The position numbers and the translations under genes were made by a program. A DNA stretch of 64,000 nt from the NCBI RefSeq assembly GCF_028204155.1, contig NZ_JAQLOI010000001.1:248001-312000 (forward strand), given 5' to 3'. The notes under the pieces are model-generated. The model searched no databases, was not told where the DNA came from, and saw only the letters and a program-made list of their open reading frames with translations. The stretch is from Vibrio algarum (GTDB lineage: Bacteria > Pseudomonadota > Gammaproteobacteria > Enterobacterales > Vibrionaceae). Below are positions 50,333 through 59,841 of the stretch, piece by piece; the first letter of the stretch is position 1, and each line of letters starts with the position of its first letter.

Positions 50333-52359
50333 CAATCCAACTCCAACTGATCAATAAACGCTTGTACTTCAGCAGGATAGCGCTCTGAGCCATTTTTAAA
50401 CTCAGCAAGGACAGGAATAGAGTCATCAGGTAAAAGAGTCAAGCCTTCTTCAGCCTTGAATAGTTGCTCTGCACGAATATAGTTATATTTACGCTGTGTG
50501 ATACCATCGGCAGTAACGCCATCTCGAATAATAGTCGGCTTGATGAACACCATCAGGTTTTTCTTTTCAACAGAGCTACTGGTCGATTTAAAAAGATAAC
50601 CAATGACTGGCAGGTCCCCAAAGAACGGCACCTTAGATTCACTTTCCATGACACGTTCATCTATTAAGCCACCAAGAACCAACATCTGACCATCTTGGAT
50701 CATAACTTGAGTATTGAGCTGTCTTTTGGCAAAGCGAACATCTACTGCACCGCTCGCACCAAGTACATTAGAAACTTCTTGCTCTATGGTTAATTGAACC
50801 GAATTACCTTCATTTATTTGAGGCACAACTTTGAGCTTTATCCCAACTTCTTTTCGCTCAACAGTTTGGAATGGGTTGCTATTATTTGATCCTGCTGTAG
50901 AACCGGTCAATACAGGGACTTCTTCACCAACAATGAAGGACGCCTCTCCGTTGTCCATGACTGTAATACTCGGAGAAGAAAGAATATTAGAATTGGAGTC
51001 ACTAGAAACCGCACTAATCAGCGCCGTCCAATCACCCATGACCAAACTAAGAGCAGCACCATTTACTCCACTTAATGCTGAAGCTAATGAAGAATAGTCA
51101 CCAGATTCTGTTGTGGTTTCATTCCTCAAGAAATCACCATCATCATCATAAACAGCGGTAGTCGTGGTGGTATCTTTTGCTTCTTCAAGGCCCACCATGA
51201 CGCTACCAATTGAAGCACCTGTGTTACCGTATTGAATAACAGCACCAGTATCTAAGTTACCCCATTGCACACCAAGGCTAACGCCATCACCTTCAGCCAT
51301 TTCAACAATCAGCGCTTCGATAAGCACTTGAGCACGGCGAATATCCAGTTGTGCGATGACATCCATAAGCGCGTTCATGATATCCGGTGGAGCGGCTAAA
51401 ACTAATGCATTAGTATCTTTGTGGGCGGCAATCATCACCTGTGAGTTATTTGCACTACCTTGGCCTTGTGAAGAACTTTGTTTTTCAGACTGAATATTTT
51501 CAGAGACACCTTTTAAAACATCTACTATATCTTCCGCTTGCGCATACTTGAGATAGACAACTTGATTGTTTCCTCTAGTCGCCATCTCAACATCTAACTG
51601 CTTAATAAGCTTACGAAGACGGGTACGCACCGTAGGGTCACCAGAAATCAGCACCGAATTGGTTCGATCATCCGCAACCAATTTTGGTTGCAAAAAAGCG
51701 GGGGTGTTTTTTGTGTCGGTGGTTTTATTTAACGCATCAACTATGCGAACCATTTCTGAAGCAGAGGCATTATTTAGTTCTACTACCTCTATTGATTTAT
51801 CTCCAGCTTGATCGACACGCTCAATAATTTCTGCGAGACGATTTACAACGGCTGCGCGACCCGTTATTAAAATGATATTGGCAGGGTCGTAATGAACCAC
51901 ATTACCAGCGCCAGCGTTATCATTAAGTTGGCGTAATAGTGGCGACAGTTCTCGAACAGAGACATTTTTAACCGCGACAACGCGAGTAATAACCGCATCA
52001 CCTAATATTTTTTCATCTGCACCGACAACAGGGATAGCCGATGTTTTTGCATCTTTTGCCTTTATTATTTTGAGAACGCCATTCTCCATCTCAACAACAG
52101 CAAAGCCATATACCTCTAAAACGTTGAGAAAAAACTGGTAGTACTGTTCTTCATCCAATACATCATAACTACGAACATCTATTTTGCCACGGACAGATGG
52201 ATCGACAATGATTGTTTTTTCTAAATTCCGCCCGACTATATTAATGAATTCTTGTATATCGGTTCCTTTGAAACTCGCACTAAATTCATTTGCAGAAATA
52301 GGTAAGCACATAAGACTCCCTATAAGTAACAACGCACTTCTGCTTAACCAGTTTTTCAC
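50332..52359 (-). CDS. gspD: Type II secretion system secretin GspD
   Basis: GspD forms the outer-membrane channel. The GTG at 52359 is chosen as start because GGAGAG lies 5 bases before it and the protein then opens with a normal signal peptide ending P-I-S-A-N-E-F. Domains in order: N0 (F-K-G-T-D-I-Q-E-F-I-N-I-V), N1-N3 repeats with V-V-E-L-N-N-A-S-A and V-Y-L-K-Y-A, then the secretin core with E-V-P-V-L-T-G-S and G-G-L-I-D-E-R and a C-terminal S-domain-like tail. The length is about 675 residues. Confidence 0.96.
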   Translation of the reverse strand: MKNWLSRSALLLIGSLMCLPISANEFSASFKGTDIQEFINIVGRNLEKTIIVDPSVRGKIDVRSYDVLDEEQYYQFFLNVLEVYGFAVVEMENGVLKIIKAKDAKTSAIPVVGADEKILGDAVITRVVAVKNVSVRELSPLLRQLNDNAGAGNVVHYDPANIILITGRAAVVNRLAEIIERVDQAGDKSIEVVELNNASASEMVRIVDALNKTTDTKNTPAFLQPKLVADDRTNSVLISGDPTVRTRLRKLIKQLDVEMATRGNNQVVYLKYAQAEDIVDVLKGVSENIQSEKQSSSQGQGSANNSQVMIAAHKDTNALVLAAPPDIMNALMDVIAQLDIRRAQVLIEALIVEMAEGDGVSLGVQWGNLDTGAVIQYGNTGASIGSVMVGLEEAKDTTTTTAVYDDDGDFLRNETTTESGDYSSLASALSGVNGAALSLVMGDWTALISAVSSDSNSNILSSPSITVMDNGEASFIVGEEVPVLTGSTAGSNNSNPFQTVERKEVGIKLKVVPQINEGNSVQLTIEQEVSNVLGASGAVDVRFAKRQLNTQVMIQDGQMLVLGGLIDERVMESESKVPFFGDLPVIGYLFKSTSSSVEKKNLMVFIKPTIIRDGVTADGITQRKYNYIRAEQLFKAEEGLTLLPDDSIPVLAEFKNGSERYPAEVQAFIDQLELD

Positions 52360-52394
52360 ACAAACTCTCCAAATCACAAACAATAACGTCCGTA

Positions 52395-53321
52395 TTAAAA
52401 TGCTATAAATACTTCATGTGTTTGACCATCACGCTCAACGGTCAAGTTAAATTCTGTCATTTCCGACATTGATTGCCATACTTTTCCCATTGATGCGGGA
52501 TCAGTGAGGTCTTCCCCATTCAGTGACGTGGCAATATCACCATTCTTCAGTCCTGCTGAATCAAATAGTGCTCGCTGCTTACCTGGACGGATTCTATATC
52601 CGATGAGCTTTCCATCTTTCTTTACTTGAGACAAACGTATGTACTGGAGGATTTTTTGTGGGTCTTCTAAGACCTCAGCTCGAATCGATTCCATTTCACT
52701 CTCGGAAGGCTCCGGATTATTGCCTACTTCTCGAACCGCTGCATTACTGGCTCTTTCAGCCTCTGGCGGAGATACTTTTTTATAGTCTATGCCTTCAAGC
52801 ATTAAGGTTTCATCTCTACCTGCGTTATCTATAATAACGCGGTCAATAAAAACACGCTTTAACTTAGCTTGTGTTCCTTCTATTTTCTCACCAATGCCAT
52901 AGGTTGCCTGAGAACCTTGGTTGGCAATGACGGCTAAGCTACTTTCCATAACAGAACTAGAGACAGCACCAACAAGAACTAAGTTCAAACGCGTTTTAGG
53001 TGCATCTTGAACGACCGGAGCAGCAACAACGTTCTTAACTTGCTCATCCTGCCGACCGAACAGGGCGGCGTCTAACAGGGTGGACACATCGACTCCCTCC
53101 GATTCAGAGGAAATTTGAGCATTTACAGGTTGTGCTGACCACTTAGAAACGACGGTTTTTTCTGCTAAAAAATACCAAATGGTTTGACCTGCGAGCCACG
53201 CAGATAAACATACCAATATTAGAGTCACTAACGAACTGAACTTAGACTGAGAAGCAGCAAATACACGGAAACACTTTTCGGTTAAGCCAGAAAATGAAGT
53301 TCGGCTCAAAACAGAAGACAT
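52395..53321 (-). CDS. gspC: Type II secretion system protein C
   Basis: The 308-residue first product of the operon. It has a cytoplasmic start, one transmembrane helix (about residues 30-50), a homology-region domain (L-V-G-A-V and A-T-Y-G-I-G-E-K-I) and a C-terminal PDZ domain (Y-R-I-R-P-G-K-Q and F-D-S-A-G-L-K-N-G-D-I). GspC links the inner-membrane platform to the GspD secretin and helps select substrates. It is divergent from hslR; the operon promoter should lie in 53322-53490. Confidence 0.95.
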   Translation of the reverse strand: MSSVLSRTSFSGLTEKCFRVFAASQSKFSSLVTLILVCLSAWLAGQTIWYFLAEKTVVSKWSAQPVNAQISSESEGVDVSTLLDAALFGRQDEQVKNVVAAPVVQDAPKTRLNLVLVGAVSSSVMESSLAVIANQGSQATYGIGEKIEGTQAKLKRVFIDRVIIDNAGRDETLMLEGIDYKKVSPPEAERASNAAVREVGNNPEPSESEMESIRAEVLEDPQKILQYIRLSQVKKDGKLIGYRIRPGKQRALFDSAGLKNGDIATSLNGEDLTDPASMGKVWQSMSEMTEFNLTVERDGQTHEVFIAF

Positions 53322-53425
53322 TCACAACCTCTTTTGCTGTTGATATATGTGGAAAACATTATGTTAAGAATATCATACCCATATCGAAGTTTAGGTAGGA
53401 GAATGGCGATAATTTGCAAATACCA

Positions 53426-53454
53426 CTTGAAAAGAGAGATTTGTGTCACCATTT
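53426..53454 (+). promoter_or_regulatory. Candidate sigma-32 heat-shock promoter of hslR-hslO
   Basis: CTTGAAA (53426-53432), a 14-base spacer and CACCATTT (53447-53454) match the sigma-32 consensus CTTGAAA-N11-16-CCCCATNT with one clear mismatch. It lies 38 bases before hslR, and both downstream genes are heat-shock genes. Confidence 0.6.
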
Positions 53455-53491
53455 TTACAGAAAATAGTTTACAGCAAAAGGTTTTATAAAA

Positions 53492-53881
53492 ATGAGCGCA
53501 AATACAGAAGCAGTTAGGCTCGACAAATGGCTTTGGGCTGCTAGATTTTATAAAACTCGATCAATAGCTCGAAATATGATCGATGGCGGTAAGGTTCACT
53601 ATAATGGACAACGCTCAAAGCCAAGTAAAATGGTAGAGCTTGGTGCTACGATTACCCTAAGGCAAAGACACGAAGAAAAAATTGTTGTCATCGACAAAAT
53701 TTCTGGGCAAAGACGCGGCGCACCAGAAGCGCAAGAGCTTTACACAGAGACACAAGAAAGTATCTCGAAACGCGAAGAAAATGCGCAAAAGCGCAAACTC
53801 AATACGTTATTTAGTCCTAGCCCCGAACGTAGGCCAGACAAAAAACAGCGTAGAGACATAATTAAATTTAAAAACCAGTAA
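53492..53881 (+). CDS. hslR: Ribosome-associated heat shock protein Hsp15
   Basis: A 129-residue S4-domain RNA-binding protein (V-R-L-D-K-W-L-W-A-A-R-F-Y-K-T-R at residues 8-23, then a basic C-terminal tail). Hsp15 rescues stalled 50S subunits carrying nascent-chain tRNA after heat shock. It lies 16 bp upstream of hslO, as in E. coli and V. cholerae, and has a sigma-32-like promoter. Confidence 0.96.
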   Translation: MSANTEAVRLDKWLWAARFYKTRSIARNMIDGGKVHYNGQRSKPSKMVELGATITLRQRHEEKIVVIDKISGQRRGAPEAQELYTETQESISKREENAQKRKLNTLFSPSPERRPDKKQRRDIIKFKNQ

Positions 53882-53897
53882 GCCGGAGTTTTCTATC

Positions 53898-54773
53898 ATG
53901 GCACAAGACGTTTTAAGTCGTTATTTATTCGAAGATCTTTCAGTTCGTGGTGAACTCGTACAGTTAGACAAGTCTTATCAAGAGATTATATCTAGTAAAG
54001 AGTACCCAGCTCCCATACAGAATTTATTAGGCGAGTTATTAGTCGCAACAACGCTTTTAACTGCAACGCTAAAATTTGAAGGTTCTATCACACTTCAACT
54101 GCAAGGTGATGGTCCTGTTTCTTTAGCAGTCATCAATGGTGACAATGACCAAAAAGTTCGTGGTGTCGCTCGATGGGAAGGAGATATTCCTTCTGATGCA
54201 ACCTTTCACCAGTTAATAGGAAAAGGACAACTGGTTATTACTATATCTCCAGACAAAGGCGAGAGGTATCAGGGTGTCGTGGGACTTGAAGGCGATGATC
54301 TTGCAAAGGTTCTAGAAAATTATTTCATTCGTTCGGAACAGCTAAAAACGCGCTTATGGATTCGCCTTGGTCAGCAAAATGGTGCTCCTCATGCTGCTGG
54401 TATGCTACTTCAAGTCATTCCTGATGGAACAGGAACTGCTGACGATTTTGAGCATTTAGAGCAACTTACCGACACGGTTAAAAATGAAGAGCTCTTTACT
54501 TTAGAAGCAAACGAACTTCTTTATCGGTTATACAACCAAGAGACCGTAAATCTTTTCGAACCTCAACCCGTTACCTTCCATTGTGGATGTTCTAGAGAGA
54601 GAAGTGGGTCTGCAATCCTCACCGTTGCCAAAGAAGAAGTTTATGATATTTTAGCAACTGAAGGTACAATTTCTTTACATTGTGATTACTGCGGCACGGA
54701 TTATTCGTTCGACGAAAATCAAGTCTCAGACCTTTATTCTCAAGCAGGTCAAGGGAATAAGACTATTCACTAA
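53898..54773 (+). CDS. hslO: Redox-regulated chaperone Hsp33
   Basis: Hsp33 is a holdase activated by oxidation and unfolding. The 291-residue protein has the globular substrate-binding part and a C-terminal zinc centre with C-G-C and C-D-Y-C spaced by about 30 residues. Oxidation of these cysteines releases zinc and exposes the binding surface. Second gene of the hslR-hslO unit, followed by an intrinsic terminator. Confidence 0.97.
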   Translation: MAQDVLSRYLFEDLSVRGELVQLDKSYQEIISSKEYPAPIQNLLGELLVATTLLTATLKFEGSITLQLQGDGPVSLAVINGDNDQKVRGVARWEGDIPSDATFHQLIGKGQLVITISPDKGERYQGVVGLEGDDLAKVLENYFIRSEQLKTRLWIRLGQQNGAPHAAGMLLQVIPDGTGTADDFEHLEQLTDTVKNEELFTLEANELLYRLYNQETVNLFEPQPVTFHCGCSRERSGSAILTVAKEEVYDILATEGTISLHCDYCGTDYSFDENQVSDLYSQAGQGNKTIH

Positions 54774-54810
54774 CACACATATATAAGAATATTGATTAAT
54801 TTTATATATT

Positions 54811-54834
54811 AAGCCGGTATAAGCCGGCTTTTTT
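54811..54834 (+). terminator. Intrinsic terminator after hslO
   Basis: AAGCCGG (54811-54817) pairs with CCGGCTT (54824-54830) around a 6-base loop, followed by a T run to 54834. Confidence 0.88.
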
Positions 54835-54962
54835 ATTGCTGATACTTATATAAATCACACCTTTAACCACTTTTCACTTCAACTCTCATTTCTTAAACAA
54901 AAGATAAAATTGATCTAGCGCAATGCTAACAAATGGTGATAAAACAACCACTCTAAAATGTG

Positions 54963-54996
54963 ACCCATGATTTAAAACCATGATTTAATCATGGGT
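54963..54996. promoter_or_regulatory. Compound inverted repeat upstream of pckA
   Basis: ACCCATGATT (54963-54972) pairs with AATCATGGGT (54987-54996). Inside it, ATGATT-T-AATCAT (54980-54992) forms a second, mutually exclusive palindrome. CATGATTT therefore occurs twice, plus once inverted, in 34 bp. It could be a repressor operator or alternative RNA hairpins in a pckA leader. Confidence 0.5.
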
Positions 54997-55106
54997 AATT
55001 TATGACTTATCTCCCTGTTTTCTCGCTTTCACGTTGCTAGCATGGTGAACAGAATAAAAAACAAATTATAACAAAATCCCTACAAAATCTTAATTAAGGA
55101 GCACCT

Positions 55107-56735
55107 ATGACCGTTATGGAACATACCAAGGCTGCAGAACTAGACCTGACTCAATACGGACTAACTGGCGTAAAAGAGATTGTTCGCAATCCAAGTTATG
55201 ACATGTTATTCGAAGAGGAAACTCGTTCAGACTTAGAAGGCTATGAAAAAGGCATTGTAACTGAGTTAGGAGCAGTTGCTGTTGACACTGGCATCTTCAC
55301 GGGTCGTTCACCTAAAGATAAATTTATCGTTATGGATGACACTACAAAAGAAAATATGTGGTGGACTTCTGATCAAGTTAAGAATGATAACAAAGCTATC
55401 TCACAAGAGGTTTGGGACGAACTGAAAGTACTCACTACGACACAACTTTCAGGTAAACGTCTGTTTATTTTAGATTGTTACTGTGGAGCGAATGAAGATA
55501 CTCGTCTATCCATTCGATTCATTACTGAGGTTGCATGGCAATGTCACTTTGTGAAGAACATGTTCATCCGTCCAACAGAAGAAGAATTGGCGACATTTGA
55601 ACCTGACTTCGTTGTTATGAATGGTGCGAAAACAACCAACCAAAATTGGGAAAAACAAGGCCTTAATTCAGAAAACTACACTGTATTTAACCTAACAGAA
55701 AAAATGCAACTTATCGGTGGTACTTGGTACGGCGGTGAGATGAAGAAGGGTATGTTCGCTATGATGAACTACTTCCTGCCGTTAAAAGGTATTGCATCTA
55801 TGCACTGTTCTGCCAACGTCGGTGAAGAAGGTGATACGGCAATCTTCTTTGGTCTATCTGGTACAGGTAAGACAACGCTTTCTACTGACCCTAAACGCGC
55901 ACTCATTGGTGATGACGAACATGGTTGGGATGACGAAGGTGTCTTCAACTACGAAGGTGGTTGCTACGCGAAAACTATCAAGCTATCTAAAGAAGCTGAG
56001 CCAGATATCTACAATGCGATTCGTAAAGATGCATTGCTAGAAAACGTTGTGGTACGCAACGACGGTTCAATTGACTTTGATGATGCTTCTAAGACAGAAA
56101 ATGCTCGCGTCTCATATCCTATCTATCATATTGACAACATCGTTAAGCCTGTTTCGAAAGCAGGTCACGCGAACAAAGTTATTTTCTTAACGGCTGACGC
56201 ATTTGGTGTGCTTCCTCCTGTTGCGAAACTAACACCGGATCAGACAAAATATCACTTCCTATCTGGCTTTACTGCGAAATTAGCCGGTACTGAACGCGGT
56301 ATTACTGAACCAACTCCAACGTTCTCTTCATGCTTCGGTGCTGCGTTCTTGACTCTGCACCCAACTAAGTATGCTGAAGTTTTGGTTAAGCGTATGGAAG
56401 CCGCTGGAGCAGAAGCTTATCTCGTTAACACTGGTTGGAACGGTACTGGCAAACGTATCTCTATACAGGATACTCGCGGTATTATCGATGCAATCTTAGA
56501 TGGCTCCATTGAAGCTGCAGAAACAACACAAATCCCTGTGTTTAACTTAGAAGTACCAACGGCACTTCCTGGTGTAGACCCTGCAATTTTAGACCCTCGT
56601 GATACTTATGTTGATCCACTACAGTGGGAAAGCAAAGCCGAAGATTTAGCACAACGTTTTGTTAAAAACTTCTCTAAGTACACGGATAATGCAGAAGGTG
56701 CTGCGCTAGTCGCTGCTGGTCCACAGCTAGACTAA
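55107..56735 (+). CDS. pckA: Phosphoenolpyruvate carboxykinase (ATP)
   Basis: PckA converts oxaloacetate and ATP to PEP, CO2 and ADP, the first committed step of gluconeogenesis. The 542-residue protein has the PEPCK signature region with G-L-S-G-T-G-K-T-T-L-S (P-loop, about residue 250), the second metal site G-D-D-E-H-G-W-D, and R-P-T-E and N-T-G-W-N-G-T-G-K-R. The start is fixed by AAGGAG 7 bases upstream. Followed by a strong terminator. Confidence 0.98.
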   Translation: MTVMEHTKAAELDLTQYGLTGVKEIVRNPSYDMLFEEETRSDLEGYEKGIVTELGAVAVDTGIFTGRSPKDKFIVMDDTTKENMWWTSDQVKNDNKAISQEVWDELKVLTTTQLSGKRLFILDCYCGANEDTRLSIRFITEVAWQCHFVKNMFIRPTEEELATFEPDFVVMNGAKTTNQNWEKQGLNSENYTVFNLTEKMQLIGGTWYGGEMKKGMFAMMNYFLPLKGIASMHCSANVGEEGDTAIFFGLSGTGKTTLSTDPKRALIGDDEHGWDDEGVFNYEGGCYAKTIKLSKEAEPDIYNAIRKDALLENVVVRNDGSIDFDDASKTENARVSYPIYHIDNIVKPVSKAGHANKVIFLTADAFGVLPPVAKLTPDQTKYHFLSGFTAKLAGTERGITEPTPTFSSCFGAAFLTLHPTKYAEVLVKRMEAAGAEAYLVNTGWNGTGKRISIQDTRGIIDAILDGSIEAAETTQIPVFNLEVPTALPGVDPAILDPRDTYVDPLQWESKAEDLAQRFVKNFSKYTDNAEGAALVAAGPQLD

Positions 56736-56770
56736 GCGTCGTTAACTAAATATTCCGTAAATCGTGATTA

Positions 56771-56795
56771 AGCCCCTCATTAGAGGGGCTTTTTT
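56771..56795 (+). terminator. Intrinsic terminator of pckA
   Basis: AGCCCCTC (56771-56778) pairs with GAGGGGCT (56783-56790) around a 4-base loop, followed by T6, 36 bases after the pckA stop. Confidence 0.95.
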
Positions 56796-56940
56796 GTTGA
56801 ATCTCTTTCTTAATTAAGTCAATCTGTTCCTATTAACCGTAACTCGAAATAAGCGACTTGTTTCAATATCGCTATTTTCACTCCTCTTTATGTTACGTTT
56901 GCTCGTAATGACCCATAAATAATAGGTTAGGTATTCATTG

Positions 56941-58836
56941 ATGAAAAAAGCACTAGTCATATTTTCTATTGCGCTACTGCTATTTGTATCTTGTGCTCTG
57001 CTTGCACTCTATTTTGCTATGCAAAGCCCGTATACAACAAAAGTAACCAATCACATACTTAAACAATATTCCCCACCCCCTATTAGTGTCCACGAGGCCA
57101 CGTTCCAATTCCCTAATCATCTTTCTTTTAAAGGCGTAGAAGTCAAAGAGCTCCAAGATGAAAACATCATTATTGAACAAGTAGACATCTGGGTAAGCAC
57201 TGACTCTATCACTGAGTCCATGCCTGTAATCGATAGTATTTTGATTAACGGATTACTGCTTCAGGACGGCATCCCAGATATTCCAAAGATTGAACCAATT
57301 AAATTGCGTCAGTTGGCTATAACCAACCTTGATTATTCTGATGGCGAATTTATCTCACGAGATACTGATATCCAGATAGAAAATCCACTTTATCTAAATG
57401 AAAACCAGCCAATTCCTTTTGGTTCAATTCAGTACTCTGCCGAGCAGGTATATTGGCATAGAGAAGCCTTTAATAACGTGTTAATTGACCTAAACTACCA
57501 AGAAGAAAACAGTACTGTATACGGCGCTTCATTTGAATGGCGAGGGGGTGCATTTTCGACCCAAGCAGAGCAATATTTAGACGGATGGTCACTGGTTAAT
57601 ACCACCATAGACAGGCTTCGATTAAACACAAAACAGTGGGACGATATTGATACGTCCGATTGGTCTTTTATCACTGAAAAAATCACCCATCTTAACAGCC
57701 TTGATATTTTATCTAGCACGATAGAAACACCCAACTTCCAAGCTTCTGACATTGATTTATCATTAGAAAACATATCTCTTATAAACCGAGTATGGCAACA
57801 AAAAGACGGCTATATCTCTTTTAGCGCCGAGAGTATCAACTACCTAAACCATTTATGGTTAGAGCCTGCATTTGAAAGTTATTTTGACCATGATCTTATT
57901 TCAATCGAAGCGCTTAACTTTGAATTCGAAAAAGGTTTTGTAACGACTGTTGGCGAATTAACGCCCAATTCTGCTTACCTAAAAAATTTAGACATAGACG
58001 GTGTCAAATGGATTTACGAGTCACCAGAAGATTACACACTTATAAGTCAATACATTAACTCTCTGGATAGTCTAATTATTGATGATGTAAAAATAAGGCG
58101 TTCTCAGTTTATTCAAATTGCTACGCAACCTCATTGGCAGTTTTCTGGCCTTTCGTTGGATGGAAAAGATCTCACATTAAAAAAGAAAAACAAAACGGGA
58201 CTCTGGAACGGACAAATACGTGTTACTGCCAACAACGCTAGCTTTAAAAATTTGGTCACAAGCCAACCGTTAATAACAATGCAAAGCGAAGATGGTATTT
58301 GGAAACTTCATGAGGCCTTTATTCCTCTAGAGAAAGGGCTTATAGAAGCAACTGCAAGCTACACACTTTCGCAACCTAGCCAACCTTGGCGTGTTGAAGC
58401 TTTTGCCGATGGCCTCCCTATTGAATTGTTTTCTCAATGGCTAGATCTGCCAGTAGAAGCCGAAGCCATCGCCGAATTCCAAATGAGCTTGAATGGCTTA
58501 GGTGGGGACGCTCTGATGTTAAAACATAGTCTGACAGGCGAGTTAGTCGGCTCCTTGCGCGATTCAGTACTATTACAAGAAAACGATTCAGATATCCCGA
58601 AAACAACACCATTCGAGAGCTCGGAATTCTCGGTTTCAGCAGATAGAGGCCGAATAATCATTGCGCCAATTCAAATTAAGGGAGAGGGACTTTCTGGAAG
58701 TTTGCAAGGTAATATAGATTTAGTTCAAACTGAAGATAATACAATTTTACTTCAACTTATTGATGGCTGTATCAATCAAAGCTTCGACTTAGTAAAAGGG
58801 AGTCTACAACAAGAGAACAACTGCCCTAAAAAATAA
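56941..58836 (+). CDS. AsmA-like family protein
   Basis: A 631-residue protein with one N-terminal transmembrane helix (about residues 5-27) and a long periplasmic region rich in beta strands, including an early S-F-K-G-V-E-V segment and a C-terminal part with G-L-S-G-S-L-Q-G-N-I-D-L. This matches AsmA/TamB-like proteins, which are thought to help lipid movement between the membranes. The exact subfamily cannot be fixed by eye. The ATG at 56941 follows a TTG that could also be read. It is a single gene, downstream of the pckA terminator, and V. cholerae, as I recall, has a comparable gene at this place. Confidence 0.75.
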   Translation: MKKALVIFSIALLLFVSCALLALYFAMQSPYTTKVTNHILKQYSPPPISVHEATFQFPNHLSFKGVEVKELQDENIIIEQVDIWVSTDSITESMPVIDSILINGLLLQDGIPDIPKIEPIKLRQLAITNLDYSDGEFISRDTDIQIENPLYLNENQPIPFGSIQYSAEQVYWHREAFNNVLIDLNYQEENSTVYGASFEWRGGAFSTQAEQYLDGWSLVNTTIDRLRLNTKQWDDIDTSDWSFITEKITHLNSLDILSSTIETPNFQASDIDLSLENISLINRVWQQKDGYISFSAESINYLNHLWLEPAFESYFDHDLISIEALNFEFEKGFVTTVGELTPNSAYLKNLDIDGVKWIYESPEDYTLISQYINSLDSLIIDDVKIRRSQFIQIATQPHWQFSGLSLDGKDLTLKKKNKTGLWNGQIRVTANNASFKNLVTSQPLITMQSEDGIWKLHEAFIPLEKGLIEATASYTLSQPSQPWRVEAFADGLPIELFSQWLDLPVEAEAIAEFQMSLNGLGGDALMLKHSLTGELVGSLRDSVLLQENDSDIPKTTPFESSEFSVSADRGRIIIAPIQIKGEGLSGSLQGNIDLVQTEDNTILLQLIDGCINQSFDLVKGSLQQENNCPKK

Positions 58837-58867
58837 TATTATTAGGTGCTTTTGTCACCCCATTTAA

Positions 58868-58890
58868 AGCCGCCAACACGTGAAGCGGCT
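58868..58890. repeat. Short hairpin between the AsmA-like gene and yiiD
   Basis: AGCCGC (58868-58873) pairs with GCGGCT (58885-58890) around an 11-base loop, between convergent stop codons. There is no T run; it may be a weak transcription end. Confidence 0.4.
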
Positions 58891-58899
58891 ATCTAGCGG

Positions 58900-59802
58900 C
58901 TACTGATTTTCCGGCAATAACATGTAAGTGCCAACGAACTCGACGGCAGCTATATCCCCACTATAAATCGTGACACTAATAACGACTCGCGCTTTTCGCC
59001 CGTTCTCTAACCTGTCTAAGTCTCCGCTAATACCATCTAACGAGGTTGTAGCAATCGGAGTTTGTTCGACCGGGTGTCGGTATCTTACTTTGCTATCTGC
59101 CAAGACTATATCGGCTTTAAGACCACGCTCTTTCATTAGGAGCCATGTCATGCCCCAGCCCGTCAAGGTTGCCAATGTGAATGCTGAACCAGCAAACATT
59201 GAGTTTCTAGGGTTCAAATTGGGATTTAATTGCGCGCTACATTCAAACTGATAACCAGTATATTGGGTTATTTTTATCCCCATTTTATCGCTAATAGGTA
59301 TCTGCTGCTCCCATCGCTCCTGAAGCTCGGTACACCAATCTGGTCTGCGCAAAATATTATCCATGGGATCCAGTTGTTTAACTAACTGCTGATGACGGTT
59401 CGCACCATACTGCCCACTTAACTCACCTTGACTCTCAAAGTCATTTTTTACATAGAATTTCACCGCTTCTTGGCGAGCATTACAAACCAGGCGCTTTACA
59501 CCCTCTTGCCGAGCAAATGATTCTAATGCCACTAGAATAAGTGAACCAACACCTTTGTTACGACGATTTGGTTTCACCGCCATAAATCGGATCTGCCCTT
59601 CATGATCAGGTGTGATGTACAGACGCCCCACAGCCATTGGACGACCACGACCGTCAACTATCATACGATGATGACTCATCTCATCAAATTCATCGCGTTC
59701 GGAGCCTACAGGCAAACGTAGAGGCTCTCTTAGCATCTGCCAACGAAAATGGTAATACTTGGCAATTTGGTTCTCTGTTTTTGGGGTAATTAGTTTAAAC
59801 AT
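58900..59802 (-). CDS. Bifunctional GNAT acetyltransferase / thioesterase-fold protein (YiiD family)
   Basis: A 300-residue fusion of a GNAT N-acetyltransferase domain (about residues 1-145, with V-K-P-N-R-R-N-K-G-V-G-S-L-I as the acetyl-CoA loop) and a hot-dog thioesterase-like domain (about 155-297, with N-P-R-N-S-M-F-A-G-S). It matches E. coli YiiD, whose product has been reported as a malonyl-ACP decarboxylase (MadA) able to start fatty acid synthesis. The activity here is inferred. It is linked to dtd and yihY, the E. coli order. Confidence 0.9.
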   Translation of the reverse strand: MFKLITPKTENQIAKYYHFRWQMLREPLRLPVGSERDEFDEMSHHRMIVDGRGRPMAVGRLYITPDHEGQIRFMAVKPNRRNKGVGSLILVALESFARQEGVKRLVCNARQEAVKFYVKNDFESQGELSGQYGANRHQQLVKQLDPMDNILRRPDWCTELQERWEQQIPISDKMGIKITQYTGYQFECSAQLNPNLNPRNSMFAGSAFTLATLTGWGMTWLLMKERGLKADIVLADSKVRYRHPVEQTPIATTSLDGISGDLDRLENGRKARVVISVTIYSGDIAAVEFVGTYMLLPENQ

Positions 59803-59841
59803 TAAAATCCTTTTAAAGTAACAGGCCGAAAACTATCGATT

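Larger units (their letters stand above)
54774..55106. other. Intergenic region between hslO and pckA
   Basis: About 330 bp. The left part holds the hslO terminator. The right part, the pckA control region, has a compound inverted repeat (54963-54996), a possible -10 box TATAAC at 55067-55072 and a strong ribosome-binding site AAGGAG just before pckA. No gene was recognised. Confidence 0.5.
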
